From a bacterium (GTDB lineage: Bacteria; Krumholzibacteriota; Krumholzibacteriia; LZORAL124-64-63), in contig JAAEQC010000092.1 in assembly GCA_024231905.1 (NCBI GenBank), positions 1 to 64,000 on the forward strand: a stretch of DNA of 64,000 bases, in the 5' to 3' direction. The notes beneath the pieces were generated by a model. That model did not search any database, had not been told where the DNA came from, and was given only the letters and a program-made list of their open reading frames with translations. Both the position numbers and the translations under genes were made by a program. Shown one piece after another: positions 17,164-25,792 of the stretch (positions are counted from its first letter, which is position 1; each line of letters begins with the position of its first letter).

Positions 17164-18639
17164 ATGAGCGTAACGACCGACACGCCGGCCCATACCGAAG
17201 AAGCTGCCGGAGACCAGACCCTGCGCCAGGTCGTTCGTGGCTGCGCCGGCGATTTCGCGCCGGCGTCCGTGTTGGGCCAGGCCCTGTTGGGCGGCTGGCC
17301 GGATGTAGTCGACGGACCGGCGATGGCCACCCGTGAATTCGTGAATCTGGTGGAGGAACGAGGTCCGGCGGCCACCGGTCTGGTCCAGAGTCTGCTCGCG
17401 GCGGAACCCGCGCCAGTCACCCAACTGGCCCGCATGTCGCGACTCACCTCCCTGGACCGCGCCCTGAGCGGTCGGGTCGAAGCTTGCGACCCCGGAGAAT
17501 ACCGATCGGGCCTGGATGAAACGGCGCCCGGTGCGGACGACGAATCCCGCCTGGCGGAGGCAAAAGAACAGGTGGCGGCCGGGGCTGCGGCCCTGGCTGC
17601 CGGACGCAGTCTGGCTCCGGCCCAGTCGCGGATCCTGTCGTCTCTGGCCCGTCTCGAGTCCCGTTGCCTCCTGGCCCGTTCCGCTGGTCTCTCCGATCGC
17701 CTGGAGAAGGCGGCTACGGCTACGGCCGGCCGGAGATCCCTGGTGGCGCGCTGGTGCGAATCCGCGCTGGACCTGGCGCATCTGGCCGATCGTCTGGACG
17801 GCGACGATCCGCTGGATCCGGTAGCGGTCCGGTCCCGGCTGGCGGCCGTGGTCGGCCCCGATGGCATGGCGGCACTTGTGGCCGGCACCGAATCGTGGCC
17901 CGGCGGCCAGCGCCTCGCCCGGGTACTCAAGCAACTGGCGCAATCGGAACTCCGCGTTGAGGATCCAGCGGCGGCGATAGACCGGCTGATGGCGATCGTG
18001 GCGGCCCAGGGCGATCGTCCGCTGCTGGCGGCAGATCCGGATCCATTGCTGCTGGGCGTTTTCGTGCTCGAGCGGGGGCGCGGCGCCTGGCTCGCCCTCG
18101 ATCTGCCTGGCGAACGTCTGGCCAACGCCCGCCGGCGGGGCTTTGAGCCGCCGACCGGCGTGGTGGTCGTGGGGGAGACCCTTCATGTGGCCTGCACACC
18201 CGCGGACGCGGAATTGCCGCAACAGCCCAACCGGGCCCGGGCAGCGGCCACCGAGGAGGAGAAAGACGACGGCGCAGCCGCGCGGCGGCAACTGGTGATG
18301 ACGAATATGGGCACCACGAGCGTCCTGCTCGAATTCCTGCGCGACGCCAAGATCATTTCCCTGCCCGGCCTCGTGGAGGAGGTGGCCAACCGCACGCGCA
18401 ATCCGCAGGTCCTGGAAACCATCGCCACGACCCGCAACCTGCACACGGGTTTCGCCAATCGGAACGTGCCCCTGGCCCTGCTCCGCAGCCCCGTGAATGT
18501 CTCGGTCCGAACGCTCCGCCGCTTCATCCACGTGAAATACGTGTCCAAGCTGGAGTTGAAGCGTATGGCGGCGGACAAGTCCGGCCTGCGCAAGGAGGTC
18601 CACCGGGAGATTGAGAAATACCTGACGACGCTGGCCTGA
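17164..18639 (+). CDS. Cytoplasmic hypothetical protein (491 aa)
   Basis: The reading frame is open well upstream, over the end of the previous gene. The ATG at 17164, in clear intergenic sequence, gives a protein without a signal peptide. It is Ala/Leu/Arg-rich and helical, with heptad-like stretches (SRLAEAKEQVAAGAAALAAG). From about residue 380 a more distinctive part appears: MGTTSVLLEFLRDAKI, TRNLHTGFANRNVPLALL, then LRRFIHVKYVSKLELKRMAA. This repeats the theme of short helical-repeat segments (N-P-x-T-P-x-x-L / L-x-x-L-A-K) seen in uncharacterised deltaproteobacterial and FCB proteins. Function unknown. A promoter follows immediately after its stop. Confidence 0.65.
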   Translation: MSVTTDTPAHTEEAAGDQTLRQVVRGCAGDFAPASVLGQALLGGWPDVVDGPAMATREFVNLVEERGPAATGLVQSLLAAEPAPVTQLARMSRLTSLDRALSGRVEACDPGEYRSGLDETAPGADDESRLAEAKEQVAAGAAALAAGRSLAPAQSRILSSLARLESRCLLARSAGLSDRLEKAATATAGRRSLVARWCESALDLAHLADRLDGDDPLDPVAVRSRLAAVVGPDGMAALVAGTESWPGGQRLARVLKQLAQSELRVEDPAAAIDRLMAIVAAQGDRPLLAADPDPLLLGVFVLERGRGAWLALDLPGERLANARRRGFEPPTGVVVVGETLHVACTPADAELPQQPNRARAAATEEEKDDGAAARRQLVMTNMGTTSVLLEFLRDAKIISLPGLVEEVANRTRNPQVLETIATTRNLHTGFANRNVPLALLRSPVNVSVRTLRRFIHVKYVSKLELKRMAADKSGLRKEVHREIEKYLTTLA

Positions 18640-18644
18640 TCCGG

Positions 18645-18673
18645 TTGACTTGCCCCTTTCCGCTGCCTACGTT
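18645..18673 (+). promoter_or_regulatory. Candidate promoter of the aminotransferase-arcC unit
   Basis: TTGACT (18645-18650), 17 bp, then TACGTT (18668-18673). The pair lies 5 nt after the previous stop and 128 nt before the next start. The same TTGnnn-17-TAnnTT layout occurs before purD and purM. Confidence 0.5.
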
Positions 18674-18800
18674 TCTCTCCTTGAAGGACCGGCTGAAACG
18701 ACCCCTTCCTGCCGGACCGGCACCTGTTGCCGGCGGCGGATGCGGCAGTGTCGATTCCCCCGGTCAGTGACGAGGAACTTCCGTACCAAGGGAGCGAACC

Positions 18801-19970
18801 ATGCTGGCCAAGCGTATGCAGAACCTGGGAACCGAGACCGCCTTTGCTGTCCTGGCGCGGGCCAAGGCCCTGGAAGCCGAAGGCCGGGACATCGTCCATC
18901 TGGAAATCGGCGAGCCAGACTTCGATACGCCCAAGAACGTCATCGAGAAGGGCGTCTGGGCCATGCAGAACGGATTCACCCACTACGGGCCGTCCGCCGG
19001 CCTGCCGGACGTGCGTGCGACCTTCGCCAAGCACATCGCCGAGGACCGGGGCATCGACGTCTCCGCCGAGAACGTGGTTGTCGTACCCGGTGGCAAGCCC
19101 ATCGTTTTCTTCCCGCTGATGGCGCTGGTGGATCCGGGTGACGAGGTCATCTACCCGAATCCCGGATTCCCCATCTACGAGTCCATGATCAAGTTCCTCG
19201 AGGCCAAGCCCGTGCCCCTGCCGCTGACCGAGGACAAGGACTTCAGCTTCGACATCGAGGACCTGCGCAAGCTGGCCAGCGACAAGACCAAGCTGTTGAT
19301 CATCAACTCCCCCCAGAACCCCACCGGCGGCGTACTGTCCGCGTCGGACCTGGACGCCATCGCCGAGCTGGCCGTGAAGCACGACTTCTGGGTGCTGAGC
19401 GACGAGATCTACAGCAAGATCGTCTACGAAGGGACCCACGAGTCCATCTCCACCCGTCCCGGTATGCTCGAGCGCACCATCATCCTCGAGGGTCACTCGA
19501 AGACCTACGCCATGACCGGCTGGCGCTTGGGCTACGGTATCATGCCCGCTGCCCTGGCCGACGCGGTGGCCAAGCTCCAGACCAACTGCACCAGCTGCAC
19601 CGCCGCCTTCACCCAGGTCGCCGGCGCCGAGGCCCTGACCGGTCCCCAGGACGAGGCCGTCGCCATGGTGGCCGAGTTCAAGGTGCGGCGCGAGTTGTTG
19701 GTGGACGGCCTGAACGCCATCGAGGGTGTCAGCTGCAAGCGGCCCCGGGGCGCCTTCTACGTTTTCGCGAACATCAGCAAGCTGGGCCTGACCAGCAAGG
19801 AAGTGGAGACGATGCTGCTGGAGGAATTCGGTGTGGCGGCCCTGGCCGGCACCTCCTTCGGTTCCTACGGCGAGGGCTTCCTGCGCTTCAGCTACGCCAA
19901 CAGCCAGGAGAACATCAAGAAGGCGCTGAAGCGTTTCGGCGAGTTCGTCGCCTCGGTGCGAAATGGCTGA
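18801..19970 (+). CDS. PLP-dependent class I/II aminotransferase (aspartate aminotransferase-like)
   Basis: A 389-residue fold-type I aminotransferase. Visible signatures: IVHLEIGEPDFDTP near the N-terminus, HYGPSAGLPDVR (substrate loop), NSPQNPTGG (PLP contact Asn), SDEIYSKIVYEG (Asp/Tyr contacts), the PLP lysine in HSKTYAMTGWRLGYG, and a C-terminal Arg region (GEGFLRFSYA). These place it in the AspC/PatA-like I-gamma group; amino-donor specificity cannot be read safely. RBS AAGGGAG precedes the ATG. Its last codons overlap arcC by 8 nt, so the two genes are translationally coupled. Confidence 0.93.
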   Translation: MLAKRMQNLGTETAFAVLARAKALEAEGRDIVHLEIGEPDFDTPKNVIEKGVWAMQNGFTHYGPSAGLPDVRATFAKHIAEDRGIDVSAENVVVVPGGKPIVFFPLMALVDPGDEVIYPNPGFPIYESMIKFLEAKPVPLPLTEDKDFSFDIEDLRKLASDKTKLLIINSPQNPTGGVLSASDLDAIAELAVKHDFWVLSDEIYSKIVYEGTHESISTRPGMLERTIILEGHSKTYAMTGWRLGYGIMPAALADAVAKLQTNCTSCTAAFTQVAGAEALTGPQDEAVAMVAEFKVRRELLVDGLNAIEGVSCKRPRGAFYVFANISKLGLTSKEVETMLLEEFGVAALAGTSFGSYGEGFLRFSYANSQENIKKALKRFGEFVASVRNG

Positions 19971-20919
19971 GCCCCGCAGGATGGTCATTGCCCTCGGCGG
20001 CAACGCCATCATCCCTTCGGGGCAGGAGGGCACCTACGAGCAGCAGCTGGCCATCACCCGGGCGACCATGGACCAGATCGCCCGGCTGGCGGCCGCCGGG
20101 GATGAGGTCGTGCTGAGCCACGGCAACGGCCCGGTGGTGGGCAACATCGTGCTGCGCTGCGACGCCGGCCTGGCTATCCACGGCATCCCGCCCATGCCCA
20201 TGTTCGTGTGTGGCGCCGACAGTCAGGGCGGCCTGGGTTACATGCTGCAGCAGTGTTTGCAGAATGCCCTGCGCCGCCACGGGCTGGACCGGCCGGTGGC
20301 CTCGGTGGTCTCCCAGGTACGGGTTGATCCCTCCGACAAGGCCTTCGCCAAGCCCACCAAACCCATCGGCCCCTTCTACACGGAAGAGGAGGCCGGCCGC
20401 GTGCGCGACGAGTTCGGCTGGTCGGTGGTGGAGGATGCCGGGCGCGGCTGGCGCCGGGTGGTGCCCAGTCCTCTTCCCTGCGAGGTTGTGGAGTGGCCGG
20501 CCATCAAGGCCCTGCTTGACGCGGGCGTGCTCGTCATCGCCGCCGGCGGCGGCGGCGTGCCGGTGGTGCGTCGCGAGGACGGCGACCTGGAAGGCGTGGA
20601 CGCGGTCATCGACAAGGACCGGGCCAGCGACCTGCTGGGCCGCCTGGTGGAAGCCGATCTGCTGGTCATCGTGACCCAGGTGGAGAAGGTGTGCGCAGGC
20701 TACGGCACGCCGGACGAGGAGCCCCTGGACGTGCTGCCCGCGGACCGGGCGGCCGCGCTGCTGGCGGCCGGCGAGTTCCCGGCCGGGAGCATGGGCCCGA
20801 AGATCGAGGCTGCCCTGTCGTTCCTGGAAGGCGGCGGCAGCGAGGTGATCATTACCACGCCGGAGCTCATCCTGGACGCCGTGAACGGCACGCGGGGCAC
20901 CCGCATCGTCCCGGCCTGA
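19963..20919 (+). CDS. arcC: Carbamate kinase
   Basis: Catalyses carbamoyl phosphate + ADP = carbamate + ATP, usually the ATP-yielding end of arginine or agmatine deimination. Recognisable motifs: MVIALGGNAI at the start, SHGNGPVVGNI (nucleotide/phosphate loop), DSQGGLGYMLQQ, the KPIGPFY block, VIAAGGGGVPV, DKDRASDLLG and the C-terminal GSMGPKIEAA. Length 318 matches the family (about 310). No arcA or arcB gene is in the window, so the carbamoyl phosphate source is unknown. It overlaps the upstream aminotransferase by 8 nt, an uncommon pairing that hints at linked amino-acid nitrogen use. Confidence 0.95.
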   Translation: MAEPRRMVIALGGNAIIPSGQEGTYEQQLAITRATMDQIARLAAAGDEVVLSHGNGPVVGNIVLRCDAGLAIHGIPPMPMFVCGADSQGGLGYMLQQCLQNALRRHGLDRPVASVVSQVRVDPSDKAFAKPTKPIGPFYTEEEAGRVRDEFGWSVVEDAGRGWRRVVPSPLPCEVVEWPAIKALLDAGVLVIAAGGGGVPVVRREDGDLEGVDAVIDKDRASDLLGRLVEADLLVIVTQVEKVCAGYGTPDEEPLDVLPADRAAALLAAGEFPAGSMGPKIEAALSFLEGGGSEVIITTPELILDAVNGTRGTRIVPA

Positions 20920-20945
20920 TTCCCCTACCGACGGCCCGATTGCCG

Positions 20946-20974
20946 TTGTGGCCTCTCCCCGGTTCGTTTAGATT
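20946..20974 (+). promoter_or_regulatory. Candidate promoter of the purD operon
   Basis: TTGTGG (20946-20951), 17 bp, then TAGATT (20969-20974), 49 nt ahead of the purD ATG. Confidence 0.55.
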
Positions 20975-21023
20975 CGGGGAGAAGCCGCCGTTCGCCCTGG
21001 AACGCCCGGAAAGGACGTCGATC

Positions 21024-22361
21024 ATGTCTCGCAAGGTACTGGTCATCGGGTCGGGAGGGCGCGAACACGCCCTCGTCCGGCAACTCGCCGCCTCGCCGCG
21101 GCAGCCGCAGCTGTTCGCCGCCCCGGGCAATCCGGGCACCGCCGAGTTCGCGGCCAACATGGATTTGGATCCCGCCGACGCCGACGCCGTGACTGCGTTC
21201 TGCCGGCAGGAGGGCATCGATCTGGTGGTCGTCGGCCCCGAGGATCCGCTCATCGCGGGCCTGGCCGACCACCTGCGCCGGGAGGACATCGCCGTGTTCG
21301 GTCCCGGGGCCATGGGCGCGCGCCTGGAGGGTGACAAGGAGTTCGCCAAGGAAGTCCTCGTAGCCGCCGGCGTGGCCACCGCCCACTTCCACGCCTTCTC
21401 CAGCACCGACGCGGCGCTCAAGCATCTGGACAAGATGGACCTACCGGTGGTGGTCAAGGCCGTGGGCGCCGCCCAGGGCAAGGGCGTCGCCGTCTGCTCC
21501 AATCGTGACGAGGCCGAGGCCCACATCCGGTTGTGCCTGGACGACCAGCAATTCGGCCAGTCGGGCCTGCGCATCCTCCTGGAGGACTGCCTGTTCGGGC
21601 CCGAGTTGTCGGTGCTGATCGTGACCGACGGCCAGGACTACTGTCTGCTTGCCCCGAGCCGCGACCACAAGCGCATCGGCGAACAGGACACGGGCCCCAA
21701 CACCGGCGGCATGGGAGCCTTCGCCCCGGTGGAGTTGCCGGCGGATCTCCACCAGGAGATCGACACGCGCATCGTCCTGCCCGTGCTGGCCGAGTTGCGG
21801 CGGCGGGACATCCCATACCGCGGCGTGCTCTACGCCGGGCTCATGCTCACTGACCAGGGCCCGTCGGTCCTGGAGTTCAATTGCCGCTTCGGCGATCCGG
21901 AGACCCAGGTCGTCCTGCCCTTGCTGAAGAACGATCTGTTGGACCTGTGCACGGCCACAGCCGAGGGCGCCCTGGGGGCCTACCTCCAGGGGCTGCGACG
22001 CACGGCCGAAGGCGCGCCCGCTGGCTGGCCGGGGGCCGATCTGACCGATTGGAAGCGTTCGGCAGTCGTGGTCGTCGGAGCCGCGGACGGTTATCCCGGA
22101 CACTACACCAAGGGCAAGACCGTGGAACTGCCTACTGCCGGCGAGGATGATCGCTGGGTCATCCACGCGGGCACCGCGCGCAAGGACGAGGTCCTGGTCA
22201 CCTCCGGCGGCAGGGTGCTGGGCGCCGTGGGCACCGGCGGCGATCTGGAGGCGGCGCGCGGCGCGGCCTACGGCCTGCTGGACGGAACCCACTTCGAGGG
22301 ACTGACATTCCGCCGCGACATCGCCGCGGCCGGGAAGGAAGACAAGGGGGAGAAGGCGTGA
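21024..22361 (+). CDS. purD: Phosphoribosylamine--glycine ligase (GAR synthetase)
   Basis: Second step of purine synthesis: phosphoribosylamine + glycine + ATP to GAR. The ATG at 21024 after AAAGGACG gives a 445-residue ATP-grasp enzyme, slightly longer than the usual 420-430. Motifs: KVLVIGSGGREHALV (N domain), GPEDPLIAGLADHL, DLPVVVKAVGAAQGKGVAV (ATP-grasp lysines and Gly loop), EDCLFGPELSVL, SRDHKRIGEQDTGPNTGGMG, and EFNCRFGDPETQ (metal ligands). Its stop overlaps purE by GTGA, and purE overlaps tsaC, so the three form a coupled operon. purM lies about 10 kb downstream, so purine genes are scattered. Confidence 0.97.
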   Translation: MSRKVLVIGSGGREHALVRQLAASPRQPQLFAAPGNPGTAEFAANMDLDPADADAVTAFCRQEGIDLVVVGPEDPLIAGLADHLRREDIAVFGPGAMGARLEGDKEFAKEVLVAAGVATAHFHAFSSTDAALKHLDKMDLPVVVKAVGAAQGKGVAVCSNRDEAEAHIRLCLDDQQFGQSGLRILLEDCLFGPELSVLIVTDGQDYCLLAPSRDHKRIGEQDTGPNTGGMGAFAPVELPADLHQEIDTRIVLPVLAELRRRDIPYRGVLYAGLMLTDQGPSVLEFNCRFGDPETQVVLPLLKNDLLDLCTATAEGALGAYLQGLRRTAEGAPAGWPGADLTDWKRSAVVVVGAADGYPGHYTKGKTVELPTAGEDDRWVIHAGTARKDEVLVTSGGRVLGAVGTGGDLEAARGAAYGLLDGTHFEGLTFRRDIAAAGKEDKGEKA

Positions 22362-22846
22362 CGACCAGGAAGAAGACTACCGAACCCCGGGTCCTGGTGC
22401 TACTGGGCAGCGCGTCCGACCTGCCGGTCATCGAGAAGATGAAGCCGCTGCTGGAGCGCTTCGGCCTGACCTACGGCGTCGAGATCGCTTCGGCCCACCG
22501 CCAGCCGGCGAAGCTGCACCGCATCCTGAAGAAGGCCGACCGCGGTGGTACCGAGGTCTTCGTGGCCGTGGCCGGCATGGCCGCCCACCTGCCCGGCGTG
22601 GTGGCCTCCCTGACGGCCAAGCCGGTCATCGGCGTGCCCGTGGCCTCCGGGCCCCTGGCCGGCGTGGACGCCATGCTGTCCATGGTTCAGATGCCGCCGG
22701 GCGTGCCCGTGGCCACGGTGGCTGTGGGCAGCGCCGGTGCGCGCAATGCCGCGGTGCTGGCGGCGCGCATCCTCGCCCTTGCCGATCCGCAGGTGGCCGC
22801 GGCCCTTGCCGCCTACCGCCAGGAGATGGCGCGGGGCGGGCGTTGA
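22358..22846 (+). CDS. purE: N5-carboxyaminoimidazole ribonucleotide mutase
   Basis: Converts N5-CAIR to CAIR in purine synthesis. GTG start overlapping the purD stop (GTGA). The 162-residue protein has the PurE hallmarks: VLVLLGSASDLPVIEKM (nucleotide loop), EIASAHRQPAKL (catalytic His in S-A-H-R), AVAGMAAHLPGVVASLT and QMPPGVPVATVAVG. The loop reads VPVASGPLAGVDAMLS where VPS-x-L-x-G is usual for class I; this is a modest variation. No purK is visible nearby, so either N5-CAIR is made elsewhere or the enzyme acts directly on CO2 and AIR. Confidence 0.96.
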   Translation: MTTRKKTTEPRVLVLLGSASDLPVIEKMKPLLERFGLTYGVEIASAHRQPAKLHRILKKADRGGTEVFVAVAGMAAHLPGVVASLTAKPVIGVPVASGPLAGVDAMLSMVQMPPGVPVATVAVGSAGARNAAVLAARILALADPQVAAALAAYRQEMARGGR

Positions 22847-23484
22847 CTCAGGTGCGCCGGATCTCCGACCACAGCGACGCCGCCGGGGTCCTGGCTTCCG
22901 GCGGCGTCCTGCTGCTGGCCACCGACACCCTGCCCGGTTTCCACGCCCGGGTCGACCGGCCCGCCGCCGTGGACCGCATCCAGTTGCTCAAGGGACGCCG
23001 CCGGCCCAAGCCGCTGGTGGTGCTGGCGGTTTCCGCGGCCGAAGCCCTGCGGGTGGCGGGTCCTCTGGACCGGAGGCAACTGGCTTACGTGGAACGTTGC
23101 TGGCCGGGCCCTTTCTCCCTGGTGTTGCCGGTCCGGGCCGAGGTGCCCGATGCGGTGACGGCCGGTGGCCCGACCGTGGCCGTGCGCGTGCCCGGGGACG
23201 AAGCCTTGCGCGAGTTCCTGGCCGCCGCCGGCGGTCCCCTGGCTTCCACCAGTGTGAATGCGGCGGGCCAGGCGCCGGCCCGCACCCTGGACGAAGCCGT
23301 GGCACGCTTCGGTGACGCGGTGGACGGCGTATGGGATCCCGGTGGATCGCCGCCTGAACCCGGGCGTCCGGCCCTGCCCAGCGCGGTGATCGACCTGACG
23401 ACCTGGCCGCCCCGCCAAATCAGGCCGGGCCCGCTTACGCCGCCGCCCGTGGACGATCTTGACGCCGATTGGGACGAGGTCTAA
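22843..23484 (+). CDS. tsaC: Threonylcarbamoyl-AMP synthase (YrdC/Sua5 domain)
   Basis: Makes threonylcarbamoyl-AMP from threonine, bicarbonate and ATP for the t6A37 modification of ANN-decoding tRNAs. The TTG at 22843 overlaps the purE stop (TTGA); the in-frame GTG at 22852 is an alternative. The 213-residue protein has the YrdC fold: GVLLLATDTLPGFHARV (normally PTDTVYGL), KGRRRPKPLVVL (K-x-R-x-x-x-K-P-L), RCWPGPFSLVLP, AVRVPGD and LASTSVNAAGQ (normally S-A-N-x-S-G). Divergence at T-D-T-L-P-G and S-V-N-A-A-G suggests an atypical member; a YciO-like paralogue cannot be excluded. It lacks the Sua5 C-terminal domain. Confidence 0.85.
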   Translation: MTQVRRISDHSDAAGVLASGGVLLLATDTLPGFHARVDRPAAVDRIQLLKGRRRPKPLVVLAVSAAEALRVAGPLDRRQLAYVERCWPGPFSLVLPVRAEVPDAVTAGGPTVAVRVPGDEALREFLAAAGGPLASTSVNAAGQAPARTLDEAVARFGDAVDGVWDPGGSPPEPGRPALPSAVIDLTTWPPRQIRPGPLTPPPVDDLDADWDEV

Positions 23485-23496
23485 CTTCGCCGGTAC

Positions 23497-23528
23497 GGCA
23501 GTCCGCGACCGGGTGGCCGCGGACTGCC
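23497..23528 (+). terminator. Strong hairpin after the purD-purE-tsaC operon
   Basis: A perfect 11-bp stem, GGCAGTCCGCG (23497-23507) with CGCGGACTGCC (23518-23528), and a 10-nt loop. No U tract follows, so it may be a weak or factor-aided terminator or an mRNA 3' stabiliser. Confidence 0.5.
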
Positions 23529-23603
23529 CTGGAAGACGTGTTTCGCCAGCGATTTATGTCCGCACATGAGTATTGTGCTCGAACTCCGCCCACGGAGGCA
23601 GCC

Positions 23604-24059
23604 ATGATCATCGCCATTGGATCGGACCACCGGGGATTCCCCCACAAGGAGCACATCGGGGCGGCCCTGGTGCAAGCGGGTCACGAGATCCGCGACTGTG
23701 GTTGCCCGGGTCTAGAATCGGCCGACTACCCGGACGCGGCCCTGGCTGTGGGCGAACTGGTGGCCGCGGGCGAGGCCGGTGCAGGCGTGCTCATCTGCGG
23801 CTCGGGCATCGGCGTGAGCATCGCCGCCAACAAGGTGCGCGGCGTGCGCGCCTCCCTCTGCTTCACCCCGGACCAGGCCAACACCACGCGGCAGCACAAT
23901 GACAGCAACGTTATCTGTCTCAGCGGGGACGCTGTGGACCCGGACACGGCCCTGTCCCTGGTGGAGACCTGGCTGGCCGCGGAATTCGAGGGCGGCCGCC
24001 ACGGGCGGCGCGTGGACATCATCACCGACTACGAGAACCGACACACGACAGGGGAGTGA
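23604..24059 (+). CDS. rpiB: Ribose-5-phosphate isomerase B
   Basis: Interconverts ribose 5-phosphate and ribulose 5-phosphate. The ATG at 23604 sits behind CGGAGG. The 151-residue protein matches RpiB/Lac[19 protein letters not shown] (substrate Asp-His), [26 protein letters not shown] (catalytic Cys in C-G-S/T-G), [10 protein letters not shown] and [11 protein letters not shown] (catalytic His region). It precedes glyA and is separated from the upstream operon by a hairpin. The rpiB-glyA-nrdR order is common in bacteria. Confidence 0.97.
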   Translation: MIIAIGSDHRGFPHKEHIGAALVQAGHEIRDCGCPGLESADYPDAALAVGELVAAGEAGAGVLICGSGIGVSIAANKVRGVRASLCFTPDQANTTRQHNDSNVICLSGDAVDPDTALSLVETWLAAEFEGGRHGRRVDIITDYENRHTTGE

Positions 24060-24064
24060 CCGAG

Positions 24065-25312
24065 ATGTACGACGAAGTGCGCAGGACCGACCCGGAGATC
24101 GCCGCTGTCCTGGAAGCGGAACTCGGCCGTCAGCGGGACCAGTTGGAGATGATCGCCAGCGAGAACTTCACCAGCCGCGCGGTGATGGAGACCATGGGCT
24201 CGGTGCTGACCAACAAGTATGCCGAGGGTTATCCGGGGAAGCGCTACTACGGTGGCTGCGTCCACGTGGACGAGGCGGAGATGCTGGCCAAGAAGCGGGC
24301 CATGGCCCTCTTCGGCGCCGAGCGCGCCAACGTCCAGCCCCACAGCGGCTCCACGGCCAACATGACCGCCTACCTGTCGGTACTGAAGCCGGGGGAGAAG
24401 ATCCTCGGTTTGAGCCTCAGCCACGGCGGTCATCTCACGCACGGCCACCCGGTGAATTTCTCGGGTCTGCTCTTCGAGGCCCACCACTACGAGGTGGACG
24501 AGACCACCGAGACCATCGACTACGACCGCTTGCGGGAGCAGGCCCTGGCCGAACGTCCGCGCATGATCGTGGGCGGGGCCAGCGCGTACCCGCGCTTCTG
24601 GGACTACGAGAAACTGCGGTCCATCGCCGACGAGATCGAAGCGGTGCTCGTCTTCGATATGGCCCACATCGCGGGCCTGGTGGCCGGCGGCGTGCACCCC
24701 AGCCCGGTGCCCCACTGCGACCTGGTCACGTCCACCACCCACAAGACCCTGCGCGGCCCCCGGGGCGGCATCGTCCTGGCGAAGAAGAGCTTCTTCAAGA
24801 ACGTCAACAAGATGAACTTCCCGGGCATCCAGGGCGGACCGCTCATGCACGTGATCGCGGCCAAGGCCGTGTGCTTCCACGAGTGCATGCAGGACTCGTT
24901 CAAGACCTACGCGAAGAACATGGTGGAGAACGCCCGCGTGCTGGGCGAGGAACTCGTCGAGCGCGGCTTCCACCTGGTCAGCGGCGGCACGGACAACCAC
25001 CTGGTGTTGGTCAACGTCGCGGGCAAGGGTCTGACGGGCAAGGACATGGAACACCTGCTCGAGCACGTGGGCATCACCGTCAACAAGAACACCGTGCCCT
25101 TCGACAAGGAGAGCCCCTTCGTCACCAGCGGTGTGCGGGTGGGGACGCCGGCGTTGACCTCCCGCGGCATGGGTCCCGACGAGATGCGGGCCATCGCCGC
25201 CATCATGGACGAGGCCGTGCGCGCCCGGGAGGACGAGGATGCCCTGGCTGCCCTGCGCGGCCGGGCGGCGGAGTTGAGCGCGGCCTATCCGCTCTACCAG
25301 GAACTGGTCTAG
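24065..25312 (+). CDS. glyA: Serine hydroxymethyltransferase
   Basis: Converts serine + THF to glycine + 5,10-methylene-THF, feeding purines and thymidylate. A GTG at 24056 overlaps the rpiB stop, but the ATG at 24065 has AGGGGAG at proper spacing and gives the usual N-terminus ([12 protein letters not shown]). Motifs: [53 protein letters not shown], the PLP lysine in [15 protein letters not shown], and [13 protein letters not shown]. The 415-residue length is typical. It is followed 12 nt later by nrdR. Confidence 0.98.
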   Translation: MYDEVRRTDPEIAAVLEAELGRQRDQLEMIASENFTSRAVMETMGSVLTNKYAEGYPGKRYYGGCVHVDEAEMLAKKRAMALFGAERANVQPHSGSTANMTAYLSVLKPGEKILGLSLSHGGHLTHGHPVNFSGLLFEAHHYEVDETTETIDYDRLREQALAERPRMIVGGASAYPRFWDYEKLRSIADEIEAVLVFDMAHIAGLVAGGVHPSPVPHCDLVTSTTHKTLRGPRGGIVLAKKSFFKNVNKMNFPGIQGGPLMHVIAAKAVCFHECMQDSFKTYAKNMVENARVLGEELVERGFHLVSGGTDNHLVLVNVAGKGLTGKDMEHLLEHVGITVNKNTVPFDKESPFVTSGVRVGTPALTSRGMGPDEMRAIAAIMDEAVRAREDEDALAALRGRAAELSAAYPLYQELV

Positions 25313-25324
25313 GAAAGGCCGGCC

Positions 25325-25792
25325 ATGAAGTGCCCCAGCTGCGGCAACGAGGACGACAAGGTGGTGGACAGCCGTGCCGTGCGTGAGGGCCGCGCCGTCC
25401 GCCGACGCCGGGAGTGCACGGCCTGCGGCGAGCGCTACACCACCTACGAGTCCCTGGAGACCCGCCCGGTGGTGGTCATCAAGCGCAGCGGCGAGCGGGT
25501 GACCTACGACCGGTCCAAGGTCATCCTGGGGGTGACCAAGGCCTGCGAGAAGCGCCCGGTCTCCCTGGAGGAGATCGAGACCATCGTCGACCGGGTGGAA
25601 CACCGGCTCGCCACCTCGGGCCGGCGCGAGGTTCCCGCCGAGACCGTCGGCAACTACGTCATGGACCACCTGTACGAGGTGGATGACGTGGCCTACGTGC
25701 GCTTCGCCTCGGTGTATCACAGCTTCCGCAGCATCGATGAGTTCTTCGACCTTCTGCGCGGGTTGCGGCAGGAGAGGAACGGGCGCAGGTGA
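25325..25792 (+). CDS. nrdR: Transcriptional repressor NrdR
   Basis: ATP/dATP-sensing repressor of ribonucleotide reductase genes. The N-terminal zinc ribbon has two pairs of cysteines (CPSCGNEDDKVVDS and CTACGERYTTYE). From about residue 47 comes the ATP-cone (VVVIKRSGERVTYDRSK). Length 155 matches the family. No NrdR-box-like pair was noticed in this window, so targets lie elsewhere. Its stop overlaps the tatC start. Confidence 0.97.
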   Translation: MKCPSCGNEDDKVVDSRAVREGRAVRRRRECTACGERYTTYESLETRPVVVIKRSGERVTYDRSKVILGVTKACEKRPVSLEEIETIVDRVEHRLATSGRREVPAETVGNYVMDHLYEVDDVAYVRFASVYHSFRSIDEFFDLLRGLRQERNGRR

